Positions 1 through 8,604 of a stretch of 64,000 nucleotides of DNA are shown one piece after another. How positions within the stretch are numbered: the stretch's first letter is position 1; every line of letters starts with the position of its first letter. The stretch covers positions 1,736,001 through 1,800,000 of the forward strand of contig NZ_CP027846.1 in assembly GCF_003019255.1 (NCBI RefSeq), given 5' to 3'. Below the pieces are notes generated by a model. It was given only the letters and a program-made list of their open reading frames with translations, made no database searches and had not been told where the DNA came from. The position numbers and the translations under genes were made by a program. Origin of the DNA: Staphylococcus kloosii (lineage in GTDB: Bacteria; Bacillota; Bacilli; Staphylococcales; Staphylococcaceae).

Positions 1-2
1 GC

Positions 3-794
3 GTATTTACTATTAATAAATTCCAAAGCGGTACTGCTGCAGAACTTAAATCGCAAATTATTAAAGCACATAAACATGGTGTGAAAAATATCGTGTTAGA
101 TTTAAGAAATAATCCTGGTGGTTTACTTAATGAAGCAGTTAAGATGGCTAATATCTTTATTGATAAAAATAAAACTGTAGTTTCTTTAGAAAAAGGCAAA
201 CATACTGAATCGATTAAAGCACCTAATGATGCACTAAAAGAAGCAAAAGATATGCACGTAGCTATTTTAGTGAATAAAGGTTCAGCCAGTTCGTCTGAAG
301 TCTTTACAGGTGCGATGAAAGATTATCATAAAGCCAAAGTTTATGGTACTACGACGTTTGGTAAAGGTATTGTTCAAACAACGAAAGAATTTAAAGATGG
401 TTCTTTACTCAAATACACAGAGTTAAAATGGCTAACACCACACAAACATTATATTCATGGAAAAGGTATAAAACCTAACGTTGAAATTAAAGAACCTGCC
501 TATCAGTCTCTTACTGTAATTCCAAATAATACTACTTATCAACTTAATGATGATAATAAAAATGTAAAATCATTAAAAATTGGTCTCCAAGCTTTAGGTT
601 ATAATGTAGATAATAAATCTACAAAATTTGATTCTGAGTTACAACAAGCTGTTAAATCATTCCAAGAAAAGAATAATTTATCTACGACAGGTAAGTTTGA
701 TAAATCAACCAATGATAAATTCACGCAGCAATTAGTTCAAAAAGCTAATAAAGATGATTCTGTATTAGATAAAGTAATCAAACAATTGAAGTAA
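3..794 (+). CDS. ctpA: C-terminal processing peptidase (CtpA-type, S41), 5' end outside window
   Basis: This is the C-terminal part of a carboxy-terminal processing serine protease. The frame is open from the first bases of the window, so the N-terminus, the PDZ domain start and the start codon lie upstream. Visible are the S41 core segment LDLRNNPGGLL, the nucleophile region KGSASSSEVF and, about 25 residues on, the FGKGIVQ segment that carries the catalytic lysine. The last ~80 residues, from about LKIGLQALGYNV, look like a peptidoglycan-binding type 1 domain, which suggests action at the cell wall on exported proteins. The gene ends 26 bases before the acetyltransferase start, so the two may be co-transcribed. 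The family is clear; the exact substrate is unknown. Confidence 0.9.
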   Translation, partial: VFTINKFQSGTAAELKSQIIKAHKHGVKNIVLDLRNNPGGLLNEAVKMANIFIDKNKTVVSLEKGKHTESIKAPNDALKEAKDMHVAILVNKGSASSSEVFTGAMKDYHKAKVYGTTTFGKGIVQTTKEFKDGSLLKYTELKWLTPHKHYIHGKGIKPNVEIKEPAYQSLTVIPNNTTYQLNDDNKNVKSLKIGLQALGYNVDNKSTKFDSELQQAVKSFQEKNNLSTTGKFDKSTNDKFTQQLVQKANKDDSVLDKVIKQLK

Positions 795-820
795 AATATA
801 TAATAGTGAGGTGTAACAAT

Positions 821-1330
821 ATGATTAGAACTGCAACAAAACAAGATTTAGATAGTGTTATGTTACTAGTAGAGGATGCTAAATCCGTGATGCAACAAGA
901 TAATAATAATCAGTGGGATGAACATTATCCTTTATCCGAACATTTCGTTGACGATATAAATAATGAATCATTGTTCGTCCTTGAATCAAACGATAAAATA
1001 TATGGCTTTATTGTGGTCGACCAAAATCAATCTGAGTGGTATGATAAAATTGAATGGCCAATTAATAGAACGAATGCATATGTTATACACAGATTGGCGA
1101 GCTCTCCCGATTATAAAGGTGGCGCCACTGAATTATTCGATTTTGCCGTTAATTTAGCTGAAGACCACGGTGTTCATATGTTAATCACTGATACTTTTGC
1201 ATTAAACTATCGTGCACAAAGTTTATTCAGAAAATTTGGCTTTACTAAAGTAGGAGAAGCAGAAATGGATTATCATCCTTTTAATAAAGGCAAACCATTT
1301 TATGCATATTATAAAAAATTAGAAGAATAG
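821..1330 (+). CDS. GNAT family N-acetyltransferase
   Basis: This is a 169-residue GNAT-fold acetyltransferase, expected to move an acetyl group from acetyl-CoA to an unidentified amine. The N-terminal MIRTATKQD strand and the later HRLASSPDYKGG segment (the acetyl-CoA binding beta4-alpha3 region) fit the family, and the C-terminal FRKFGFTKVGE motif is typical of GNAT beta6-beta7. I start it at the ATG at 821 because the GTGAGGTG ribosome-binding site lies just upstream; a GTG at 806 would fall inside that site. It sits 10 bases before murG and is probably in the same transcript. The substrate cannot be deduced. Confidence 0.85.
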   Translation: MIRTATKQDLDSVMLLVEDAKSVMQQDNNNQWDEHYPLSEHFVDDINNESLFVLESNDKIYGFIVVDQNQSEWYDKIEWPINRTNAYVIHRLASSPDYKGGATELFDFAVNLAEDHGVHMLITDTFALNYRAQSLFRKFGFTKVGEAEMDYHPFNKGKPFYAYYKKLEE

Positions 1331-1340
1331 AGGTTGTATT

Positions 1341-2414
1341 ATGTCAAAGATTGCATTTACCGGTGGCGGTACTGTTGGACACGTTTCAGTCAATTTAAGT
1401 TTAATTCCAACTGCAATTGAAAAAGGTCATGAAGCCTTTTATATCGGTTCTAAAAACGGTATTGAAAAAGAGATGATCGCATCACAATTACCTAATATTA
1501 CTTATCATAGCATCTCTAGTGGTAAGTTAAGACGCTATATTTCTTTAGAGAATATTAAAGACGTATTCAAAGTATTAAAAGGTGTGCTTGATGCTCGTAA
1601 AGTATTAAAAAAAGAGCAACCTGATTTATTATTTTCGAAAGGTGGATTTGTATCTGTACCTGTTGTAATAGCAGCTCGTTCTCTTAAAATACCCACAATA
1701 ATCCATGAATCAGATTTAACACCAGGATTAGCGAATAAAATCGCCTTAAAATTTGCCAAGAAAATTTATACTACATTTGAGGATACAGTTAAATATTTAC
1801 CTCAAGATAAAGCAGATTTTGTCGGTGCAACAGTGCGTGAGGATTTAAAAAGTGGTAATAAATCAAGAGGTTATCATTTAACTAACTTTACTAATGACAA
1901 AAAAGTGTTACTTGTTATGGGTGGCAGTTTAGGTAGTAGAAAGTTAAATGACATTATCCGAGGCAATTTAGACGGTTTATTAAAAACTTACCAAATTATT
2001 CATTTAACTGGTAAAGGATTACTTGATGAACAACTACAAGACCGTGAAGGTTACTGTCAATTTGAATTTGTTAAAGATGATTTAACTGATTTGTTAGCTA
2101 TTACTGATACGGTTATTAGTCGTGCTGGAGCAAATGCGATTTATGAATTTTTAACATTAAAAATACCAATGTTATTAATACCACTTGGTTTAGATCAATC
2201 TCGTGGCGACCAAATCGATAATGCGAAAAACTTTGCCAAAAAAGATTTTGGTAGCTACATTATGGAAGATGAGTTAACAGAAGATAAATTAACTAAACAA
2301 TTAATTAATATTGAAAATAATAGAGCTACAATTATAGAACAAATGAATTCCTATAAAGAAAGTTACACAAGACACGACTTATTTGATAAAATCATCAAAG
2401 ATGCATTGCAATAA
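1341..2414 (+). CDS. murG: UDP-GlcNAc:lipid I N-acetylglucosaminyltransferase MurG
   Basis: MurG adds GlcNAc to undecaprenyl-pyrophosphoryl-MurNAc-pentapeptide (lipid I) on the inner face of the membrane, making lipid II for peptidoglycan. The 357-residue length matches staphylococcal MurG. The N-terminal glycine-rich loop reads FTGGGTVGHVSVN and is followed by the GT-B halves; the second half shows VMGGSLGSRKLN and the donor-site region ISRAGANAIYEF and PLGLDQSRGDQ. The ATG follows a GAGGTT site. The neighbours are the acetyltransferase 10 bases upstream and a PAP2 phosphatase 24 bases downstream, so the three probably form one transcript ending at the hairpin after 3053. Confidence 0.97.
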   Translation: MSKIAFTGGGTVGHVSVNLSLIPTAIEKGHEAFYIGSKNGIEKEMIASQLPNITYHSISSGKLRRYISLENIKDVFKVLKGVLDARKVLKKEQPDLLFSKGGFVSVPVVIAARSLKIPTIIHESDLTPGLANKIALKFAKKIYTTFEDTVKYLPQDKADFVGATVREDLKSGNKSRGYHLTNFTNDKKVLLVMGGSLGSRKLNDIIRGNLDGLLKTYQIIHLTGKGLLDEQLQDREGYCQFEFVKDDLTDLLAITDTVISRAGANAIYEFLTLKIPMLLIPLGLDQSRGDQIDNAKNFAKKDFGSYIMEDELTEDKLTKQLINIENNRATIIEQMNSYKESYTRHDLFDKIIKDALQ

Positions 2415-2438
2415 CTCAGGGAGGGAAGGTGCATAACA

Positions 2439-3053
2439 ATGTCACGCTGGAAACGTATTTCATTACTAATTATTTTCACTTTAATATTTAGCGTGATTGC
2501 ATTTTTCCATGAATCACGACTGGGTAAATGGATTGATAATGAAGTTTATGAGTTCATTTATTCATCTGAGAGCTTTATTACAACGACGATATTATTAGGA
2601 TTTACAAAAGTCGGCGAAGTTTGGGCAATGGTATGCTTATCATTATTATTAGTAGCATACTTAATGTTAAAACGCTACAACATCGAAACGCTATTTTTCG
2701 TTATAGCGATGAGCTTATCTAGTACTTTAAATCCACTACTTAAAAATATTTTTGACAGAGAACGTCCAACGTTATTACGTCTAATTGATATTTCTGGTTT
2801 CAGTTTCCCAAGTGGACACGCTATGGGGGCAACAGCTTTTTTCGGTAGTGGCATTTATATCGCTAATCGTGTCATGAAAGATAAAGCAAAAGCTTTTACA
2901 ATTGGTTTATGCGCTTTATTTATAATTATGATTTCGGCATCACGCGTGTATCTAGGCGTGCATTATCCTACTGATGTAATAGCTGGCATAATTGGTGGGA
3001 CTTTCTGTATAGTATTAAGTACACTTATATTAAGACATAAACTGCAAATATAA
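2439..3053 (+). CDS. PAP2 family lipid phosphatase (PgpB/BcrC-like)
   Basis: This is a 204-residue integral membrane phosphatase of the PAP2 superfamily. The three catalytic motifs are visible in order: KNIFDRERP (KX6RP), FPSGHAMG (PSGH) and SRVYLGVHYPTD (SRX5HX3D). Five or six hydrophobic helices flank them. Family members dephosphorylate phosphatidylglycerol phosphate, phosphatidate or undecaprenyl pyrophosphate at the outer membrane face. Position directly behind murG would suit lipid carrier recycling, but the substrate is not shown by sequence. In S. aureus the gene at this place is called pgpB, from memory. A strong GGGAGGGAAGG ribosome-binding site precedes the ATG, and a terminator follows. 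Confidence 0.9.
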   Translation: MSRWKRISLLIIFTLIFSVIAFFHESRLGKWIDNEVYEFIYSSESFITTTILLGFTKVGEVWAMVCLSLLLVAYLMLKRYNIETLFFVIAMSLSSTLNPLLKNIFDRERPTLLRLIDISGFSFPSGHAMGATAFFGSGIYIANRVMKDKAKAFTIGLCALFIIMISASRVYLGVHYPTDVIAGIIGGTFCIVLSTLILRHKLQI

Positions 3054-3066
3054 TGTTATATTATTA

Positions 3067-3108
3067 ACACGCACACAGATGATTGAAAATCTGTATGCGT
3101 GTTTTTTT
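3067..3108 (+). terminator. Rho-independent terminator of the murG/PAP2 transcript
   Basis: A 14-base stem (ACACGCACACAGAT with its near-perfect complement, one mismatch) closes an 8-base loop and is followed by a run of seven T. It lies 13 bases behind the PAP2 stop codon. Confidence 0.88.
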
Positions 3109-3147
3109 ATAAAACTATATACAATAGAAAATAACTAAAGACAATAC

Positions 3148-3308
3148 AAAAAACCGGTTTTACCGAGGTAAAACCGATTATATGTTACGTTGACTCGCAA
3201 CGTTAGTCTTTTACGGGCATATAAAAGGGGATATTTCTGAAAATGATCATTCCATCAAAGAACGAAATGTGTGGGGGGAATGTCTTTTCGGAATTGATAA
3301 TCATTTTC
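3148..3308 (-). ncRNA. isrR: Fur-regulated small RNA, IsrR-like
   Basis: This is a non-coding minus-strand transcription unit of about 160 nt. It has a consensus promoter (TTGACA at 3337-3342, TATAAT at 3315-3320, 16-base spacer) and ends in a 10-bp GC-containing hairpin (3155-3176) followed by six U (3148-3153). No open reading frame is visible. The RNA carries C-rich unpaired-looking stretches (CCCCCC at 3273-3278, CCCC at 3227-3230) and a small stem-loop at 3187-3203. In S. aureus, from memory, the iron-sparing sRNA IsrR lies between pgpB and arlR, is ~174 nt, uses C-rich seed regions to repress mRNAs of iron-containing enzymes and is repressed by Fur. Position, size, C-runs and Fur boxes all agree. 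The 5' end is inferred from the -10 box. Confidence 0.82.
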
Positions 3309-3342
3309 AATTACATTATACATCATTGAGAATCATTGTCAA
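3294..3342 (-). promoter_or_regulatory. Promoter of the IsrR-like sRNA with two Fur boxes
   Basis: Two near-palindromic 17-base Fur boxes flank and overlap the sRNA promoter: TTGAGAATCATTGTCAA (3326-3342) covers the -35 hexamer, and TTGATAATCATTTTCAA (3294-3310) covers the expected transcription start. The -10 hexamer TATAAT lies between them. Iron-loaded Fur bound at either box would block RNA polymerase, so the RNA should be made only under iron limitation. Confidence 0.85.
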
Positions 3343-3517
3343 TTAAATTTCAGTAATTTTTTTAAAACTTTTTATCACTATAATGGCTAGTCGTAATTCA
3401 CCTTCATTGAAATTAATAAGTTACTTCAAATTAAGTTCATAAATTGATAATATATGATAGATATAACCTATTATTAAATAACAATTTTCCTAATATCATA
3501 GATAAGGAGTTAGTTGC

Positions 3518-4180
3518 ATGACAAAAATTTTAATTGTTGAAGATGAGCAAAATTTGGCACGTTTTATAGAATTAGAACTACAACACGAAAACTATGACGT
3601 TGACATCGAATATGATGGGCAGCAAGGCTTGGATAAAGCTTTGAGTAATACATATGATTTAATTTTATTAGACTTAATGCTACCTAGCATTAACGGTTTG
3701 GAAATTTGTAGACAAATAAGACAATCTCAAAATACACCCATTATTATTATTACAGCCAAAAGTGATACCTATGATAAAGTAGCTGGATTAGATTATGGTG
3801 CAGATGATTATATTGTAAAACCTTTTGATATTGAAGAGTTACTTGCTCGTATACGTGCTATGTTACGACGACAGCCTAAAAAGGACGAAATTAATATAAA
3901 TGGTTTGGTTATTAACAAGGAGGCTTTTAAAGTTACAGTAAATGGTGAGCCATTAGGCTTAACAAAAACTGAATATGATTTACTGCTATTGTTAGGAAAT
4001 AATATCAATCATGTGATGCAACGTGAACAAATCTTAGACGATGTTTGGGGTTATGATAGTGAAGTTGAAACAAATGTCGTAGATGTCTATATTCGCTATT
4101 TGCGTAATAAATTAAAGCCTTATGGTATGGATAACTATATTGAGACGGTTAGAGGCGTAGGTTACGTGATAAGACGATGA
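3518..4180 (+). CDS. arlR: Response regulator ArlR (OmpR/PhoB type)
   Basis: ArlR is the DNA-binding partner of the ArlS kinase, a global regulator of autolysis, adhesion and virulence in staphylococci. The receiver domain (residues 1-~118) shows the acidic pocket VEDEQ, the phosphoacceptor Asp in LILLDLMLPS (about residue 52) and the conserved Lys in YIVKPFD. The C-terminal half is a winged-helix effector domain (LTKTEYDLL, VDVYIRYLRNKL, TVRGVGYVI). The length of 220 residues is normal. The ATG follows AAGGAG. The stop overlaps the arlS start by four bases (ATGA), so the pair is translationally coupled. The ~460 bases upstream hold the IsrR-like gene on the other strand. Confidence 0.96.
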   Translation: MTKILIVEDEQNLARFIELELQHENYDVDIEYDGQQGLDKALSNTYDLILLDLMLPSINGLEICRQIRQSQNTPIIIITAKSDTYDKVAGLDYGADDYIVKPFDIEELLARIRAMLRRQPKKDEININGLVINKEAFKVTVNGEPLGLTKTEYDLLLLLGNNINHVMQREQILDDVWGYDSEVETNVVDVYIRYLRNKLKPYGMDNYIETVRGVGYVIRR

Positions 4181-5532
4181 CTAAAAGAAGACTAAAAACC
4201 CAATGGATGATAATAACGACGACGATTACTTTTTCAACAATATTAATCTTTAGTATCATCATCATATTTTATGTCAGCAATGCACTAAGACAAAATGAGA
4301 TTGCAGAAGCCGAACGCAGTTCTAATGACATCAATAATTTATTCGAAACGAAACCCATTGATCATATTTCACCTTTAGATCTAAACGCTTCTTTAGGAAA
4401 TTATCAAAAAGTTATGCTTTTTAATAATAATGAAAAATTAAAACTAGAAACATCTAATGATAATTCGATTAATTTTTCACCCGATTTACATGTACATAGT
4501 TTCCATCATCAAGAAATAAAATCTGACCACGGTGTCAATTATTTAATTATTACTAATAAAATTGATTCTCAAAGCTTTAGCGGTTATAGTGTCATTGTTC
4601 ATTCATTAAAAAATTACAATGCCTTGGTGAATTCATTATATTTATTCGCTCTAACATTTGGCATTATTGCTACTCTATTAACTGCGATGATCAGTTACAT
4701 TGTTTCTTCACAAATAACAAAACCACTGATAACTATGTCTAATAAAATGAGACAAATACGCCGTGATGGTTTCCAAGAAAAATTAGAATTACCGACTAGT
4801 TACGAAGAAACCGATCACCTTATCGACACATTTAATGCCATGATGGCGCAATTAGAAGAGTCATTTAACCAACAGCGACAATTTGTTGAAGATGCTTCAC
4901 ATGAATTGCGTACACCGTTACAAATTATTCAAGGGCACTTAAACTTAATTCAAAGATGGGGCAAAAAGGACCCTGCAATTTTAGAAGAATCATTAGATAT
5001 CTCACTAGAAGAGATGTCACGGATTACAAAATTAGTAGAAGAATTATTATTATTAACGAAGGAAAATAATTCAGTTAATGATAGAGAAATTGAAAGTGTC
5101 GATATTAATAAAGAAATCTATTCTAGAATTAAGTCTATGGAACACTTACATCCAGATTATACTTTTAACTTCGAACCTTTTGATAAACCATTAAATATTA
5201 AAATAAATCGTTACCAATTCGAACAAATATTAATAATTTTTATTGATAACGCCATTAAATATGACCAAAATAATAAATTTATTCAAATTCAAACTAATTT
5301 AAAAAACAAACAAATTTCTATAGAAGTCACCGACCACGGTATGGGTATTCCAAAAGAAGATATTGAATTTATCTTCGATAGATTTTACAGAGTTGATAAA
5401 TCACGCGCGCGTAATTTAGGCGGCAATGGCTTAGGATTATCAATAGCTAAAAAAATAATTGAATATTATAACGGTACGATACAAGTTGATAGTGAAGTAG
5501 GAAAATATACTACTTTCAAAATCACTTTTTAG
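4177..5532 (+). CDS. arlS: Sensor histidine kinase ArlS
   Basis: ArlS is the membrane kinase that phosphorylates ArlR. Domains in order are a first transmembrane helix (residues ~10-32), an extracytoplasmic sensor loop of ~120 residues, a second helix (~150-180), a HAMP linker (QITKPLITMSNKMRQI), the dimerisation/phosphoacceptor helix with the H-box EDASHELRTPLQ, and an HATPase domain with N-box (IFIDNAIKYD), G1 (VTDHGMGIP) and G2 (GGNGLGLSIAKK). The 451-residue length is as expected for the family. It overlaps arlR by four bases and is followed by a terminator, forming a two-gene operon. Confidence 0.96.
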   Translation: MTKRRLKTQWMIITTTITFSTILIFSIIIIFYVSNALRQNEIAEAERSSNDINNLFETKPIDHISPLDLNASLGNYQKVMLFNNNEKLKLETSNDNSINFSPDLHVHSFHHQEIKSDHGVNYLIITNKIDSQSFSGYSVIVHSLKNYNALVNSLYLFALTFGIIATLLTAMISYIVSSQITKPLITMSNKMRQIRRDGFQEKLELPTSYEETDHLIDTFNAMMAQLEESFNQQRQFVEDASHELRTPLQIIQGHLNLIQRWGKKDPAILEESLDISLEEMSRITKLVEELLLLTKENNSVNDREIESVDINKEIYSRIKSMEHLHPDYTFNFEPFDKPLNIKINRYQFEQILIIFIDNAIKYDQNNKFIQIQTNLKNKQISIEVTDHGMGIPKEDIEFIFDRFYRVDKSRARNLGGNGLGLSIAKKIIEYYNGTIQVDSEVGKYTTFKITF

Positions 5533-5610
5533 TTTAGACAATAATTGTTACAATACAAATATAATGTTGTGCACTAGTTATAAGCAAAGCTTGTAAGTAC
5601 AAAAATGTTA

Positions 5611-5650
5611 AATAAACCATTATTTATTAATAATTAATGGTTTATTTTTT
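5611..5650 (+). terminator. Terminator of arlRS
   Basis: A 12-bp perfect stem (AATAAACCATTA at 5611-5622 and its complement at 5634-5645) is followed by a T-rich tract. It lies 78 bases behind arlS. Confidence 0.75.
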
Positions 5651-5740
5651 ATGACAATTTTATAGGTGTTATAAAATTATATCTCAAACTATTTTTTTAT
5701 ATTTTACAGGCTTTTGGTGCTTTTATTTCAATAGATTTAA

Positions 5741-5767
5741 TGCTATTATTGGTGTGTAAGCGTTTCA
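5741..5767 (+). promoter_or_regulatory. Likely odhA promoter (extended -10) with a cre-like overlap
   Basis: TGCTATTAT at 5741-5749 is an extended -10 element 41 bases before the odhA start; no good -35 is visible. Directly downstream, TGTAAGCGTTTCA (5755-5767) resembles a CcpA cre site but is one base shorter than the 14-base consensus. CcpA control of the citric acid cycle would make sense, yet the imperfect spacing keeps this tentative. Confidence 0.35.
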
Positions 5768-5789
5768 ACTATTTTGTGGAGGGTGTAAA

Positions 5790-8591
5790 ATGAGCAACGA
5801 AAGACAGGTTTCCGAGGCACCTGTAAATTTCGGGACAAATCTTGGCTATGTACTTGATTTGTACGACATCTATTTAGAAGATCCATCTGCAGTTCCTGAA
5901 GATTTGCAAGTCCTTTTCAGTACAATTAAAAACGGTGAAGCAGACATCGTAACGAAAGCAAGCGCCGATCGAGGCGATGCAAAAGGTGATAGCACGATTA
6001 AACGTGTTATGAGATTAATTGATAATATTAGACAATACGGGCATTTATTGGCAGATATTTATCCGGTTAATCGTCCTGAAAGAAAACATGTACCAAAGCT
6101 AAACATTGAAGATTTTAATTTAGACCAAGAAACATTAGAATCTATCTCGGCCGGTATTGTTTCAGAGCATTTCAAAGATATTTATGACAATGCATATGAA
6201 GCAATTGATCGTATGGAAAGACGTTATAAAGGGCCAATAGCTTTTGAATACACGCACATTAATAACAACAAAGAACGTGTTTGGTTAAAGCGTCGTATAG
6301 AGACACCTTATAAAGCCACACTAAATGAAAACCAAAAAATTGAATTATTCAAAAATCTTGCACATGTTGAAGGTTTTGAAAAATATTTACACAAAAACTT
6401 TGTAGGTGCTAAACGTTTCTCTATAGAAGGCGTTGATACACTAGTACCTATGCTACAACAAACTTTAAGATTAGCTGGCGATGAAGGAATTCAAAACATT
6501 CAAATTGGTATGGCACACCGTGGTAGATTAAATGTGCTAACTCACGTGTTAGAAAAACCATATGAAATGATGATTTCTGAATTCATGCACACTGATCCAA
6601 TGAAGTTCTTACCTGAAGATGGTAGTTTGCAACTAACTAATGGTTGGTCTGGAGACGTTAAATACCACTTAGGTGGCGTTAAAACTACAGACTCATATGG
6701 TATCGAGCAACGTATATCATTAGCTAACAACCCAAGTCATTTAGAAATTGTTGCACCAGTAGTCTTAGGTAAAACGAGAGCAAGCCAAGATGACACTGAA
6801 CAAGCAGGGTCTGTAACGACAGATTTCCATAATGCGATGCCAATTCTTATTCATGGTGACGCTGCTTATCCAGGTCAAGGTATTAACTTTGAAGCAATGA
6901 ACCTTGGTGGTTTAGAAGGCTATTCTACAGGTGGTACTTTGCATATCATCACGAATAACCGTATTGGATTCACTACTGAGCCAGAAGATGGCCGTTCAAC
7001 TACTTATTCTTCTGATATTGCTAAAGGTTACGATGTGCCAATTATGCATGTTAATGCCGACAATGTAGAAGCAACTATCGAAGCCATCGAAATCGCTATG
7101 GCATTCAGAAAAGAATTTCATAAAGATGTAGTAATTGACTTAGTAGGTTACCGTCGTTATGGCCATAACGAAATGGATGAGCCATCAATTACTAATCCAA
7201 TACAATATCATGAAATTCGCAAGCATGATCCAGTAGATGTATTGTACGGAAAACAATTAGTTGAAGATAAAATTTTATCTGAAGATGAAATGAATTCAAT
7301 TATGGATGAAGTACAAAAAACATTACGTTCAGCTCACGATAAAATTGATAAAAGCGATAAAATGGACAATCCTGATATGCAACGTCCAGAAAGCTTGGAA
7401 AATCCATTACAAGGTGACGACAAAGAATTTAGCTTTGACCATTTAAAAGAAATCAACGATGCAATGTTAAATTATCCATCTGGTTTCAATGTGATGAAAA
7501 AGTTAAATAAAGTTTTAGAAAAACGTAGAGAGCCATTCGAATCAGAAGAAGGCTTAGTAGATTGGGCACAAGCTGAACAATTAGCATTCGCAACAATTAC
7601 ACAAGATGGTAAACCAGTACGATTAACTGGACAAGACAGTGAACGTGGTACATTCAGTCATCGACATGCAGTATTACATGACCCTGAAACTGGTGACACT
7701 TATACACCATTACACAATGTTCCAGATCAAAAAGCGACTTTTGAAGTGTATAATTCACCACTATCAGAAGCAGCTGTCGTTGGATTTGAATATGGTTACA
7801 ACGTACAAAACAAAGACTGTATGACTATTTGGGAAGCACAATATGGTGACTTTTCAAATATGGCACAAATGATTTTTGACAACTTCTTATTTAGTTCAAG
7901 AGCTAAATGGGGTGAAAGATCAGGATTAACTTTATTCTTACCTCATTCATTTGAAGGTCAAGGTCCTGAACACTCTTCAGCAAGATTAGAAAGATTTTTA
8001 CAACTTGCTGGTGAAAATAATATGACTGTTGTTAACTTATCTAGTGCTAGTAACTATTTCCATTTATTACGTTTACAAGCAGCTAACTTAGGTACACAAT
8101 CAATGAGACCACTTGTAGTAATGTCACCTAAAAGTTTATTACGTAATAAAACTGTAGCTGACCCAATATCAAAATTCACTTCTGGAAAATTCGAACCAAT
8201 CTTACCAGAGGAACATGATAAATCAGCTGTTAAAAAAGTTATTTTAGCATCTGGAAAAATGTTTATTGATTTGAAAGAATATTTAGCTGATAATCCAAAC
8301 GAATCCATTTTAATCGTTGCAGTAGAAAGACTATATCCTTTCCCTGCTTCAGAAATTGAAGCGTTATTAGACGATTTACCAAACTTAGAAAATGTCGCTT
8401 GGGTACAAGAAGAACCGAAAAACCAAGGCTCATGGTCATTCGTTTATCCTTACTTGAAAGAGTTAACAATTGATAAATATGATTTAAGCTACCATGGTCG
8501 AATTCAACGTTCAGCACCAGCTGAAGGTGATGGAGAAATTCATAAACTCGTACAAAATATGATATTAGAACAAAGCACAAATAATAACTAG
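5790..8591 (+). CDS. odhA: 2-oxoglutarate dehydrogenase E1 component
   Basis: This is the thiamine-diphosphate-dependent E1 subunit (SucA/OdhA) of the 2-oxoglutarate dehydrogenase complex. It decarboxylates 2-oxoglutarate and passes the succinyl group to the lipoyl arm of E2. The 933-residue length is usual for Gram-positive OdhA. Visible marks include the N-terminal NLGYVLDLYDIYLEDP E2-binding helix, GMAHRGRLNVL, GDAAYPGQGINFE and the ThDP region around NNRIGFTTEP, and the transketolase-like C-terminal half with EAQYGDFSNMAQ, LPHSFEGQGPEHSS and WVQEEPKNQG. Start ATG follows GGAGGG. odhB follows after 13 bases, forming a two-gene operon. Confidence 0.97.
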   Translation: MSNERQVSEAPVNFGTNLGYVLDLYDIYLEDPSAVPEDLQVLFSTIKNGEADIVTKASADRGDAKGDSTIKRVMRLIDNIRQYGHLLADIYPVNRPERKHVPKLNIEDFNLDQETLESISAGIVSEHFKDIYDNAYEAIDRMERRYKGPIAFEYTHINNNKERVWLKRRIETPYKATLNENQKIELFKNLAHVEGFEKYLHKNFVGAKRFSIEGVDTLVPMLQQTLRLAGDEGIQNIQIGMAHRGRLNVLTHVLEKPYEMMISEFMHTDPMKFLPEDGSLQLTNGWSGDVKYHLGGVKTTDSYGIEQRISLANNPSHLEIVAPVVLGKTRASQDDTEQAGSVTTDFHNAMPILIHGDAAYPGQGINFEAMNLGGLEGYSTGGTLHIITNNRIGFTTEPEDGRSTTYSSDIAKGYDVPIMHVNADNVEATIEAIEIAMAFRKEFHKDVVIDLVGYRRYGHNEMDEPSITNPIQYHEIRKHDPVDVLYGKQLVEDKILSEDEMNSIMDEVQKTLRSAHDKIDKSDKMDNPDMQRPESLENPLQGDDKEFSFDHLKEINDAMLNYPSGFNVMKKLNKVLEKRREPFESEEGLVDWAQAEQLAFATITQDGKPVRLTGQDSERGTFSHRHAVLHDPETGDTYTPLHNVPDQKATFEVYNSPLSEAAVVGFEYGYNVQNKDCMTIWEAQYGDFSNMAQMIFDNFLFSSRAKWGERSGLTLFLPHSFEGQGPEHSSARLERFLQLAGENNMTVVNLSSASNYFHLLRLQAANLGTQSMRPLVVMSPKSLLRNKTVADPISKFTSGKFEPILPEEHDKSAVKKVILASGKMFIDLKEYLADNPNESILIVAVERLYPFPASEIEALLDDLPNLENVAWVQEEPKNQGSWSFVYPYLKELTIDKYDLSYHGRIQRSAPAEGDGEIHKLVQNMILEQSTNNN

Positions 8592-8604
8592 GGGGAAGTT
8601 AGGC

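Noticed and set aside
5755..5767. Definite CcpA cre site before odhA
   Set aside because: The half-sites fit, but the element is one base short; listed only as a tentative promoter overlap.
8263..8580. 105-codon frame on the minus strand inside odhA
   Set aside because: It lies wholly within the conserved transketolase-like part of OdhA and has no family signal.
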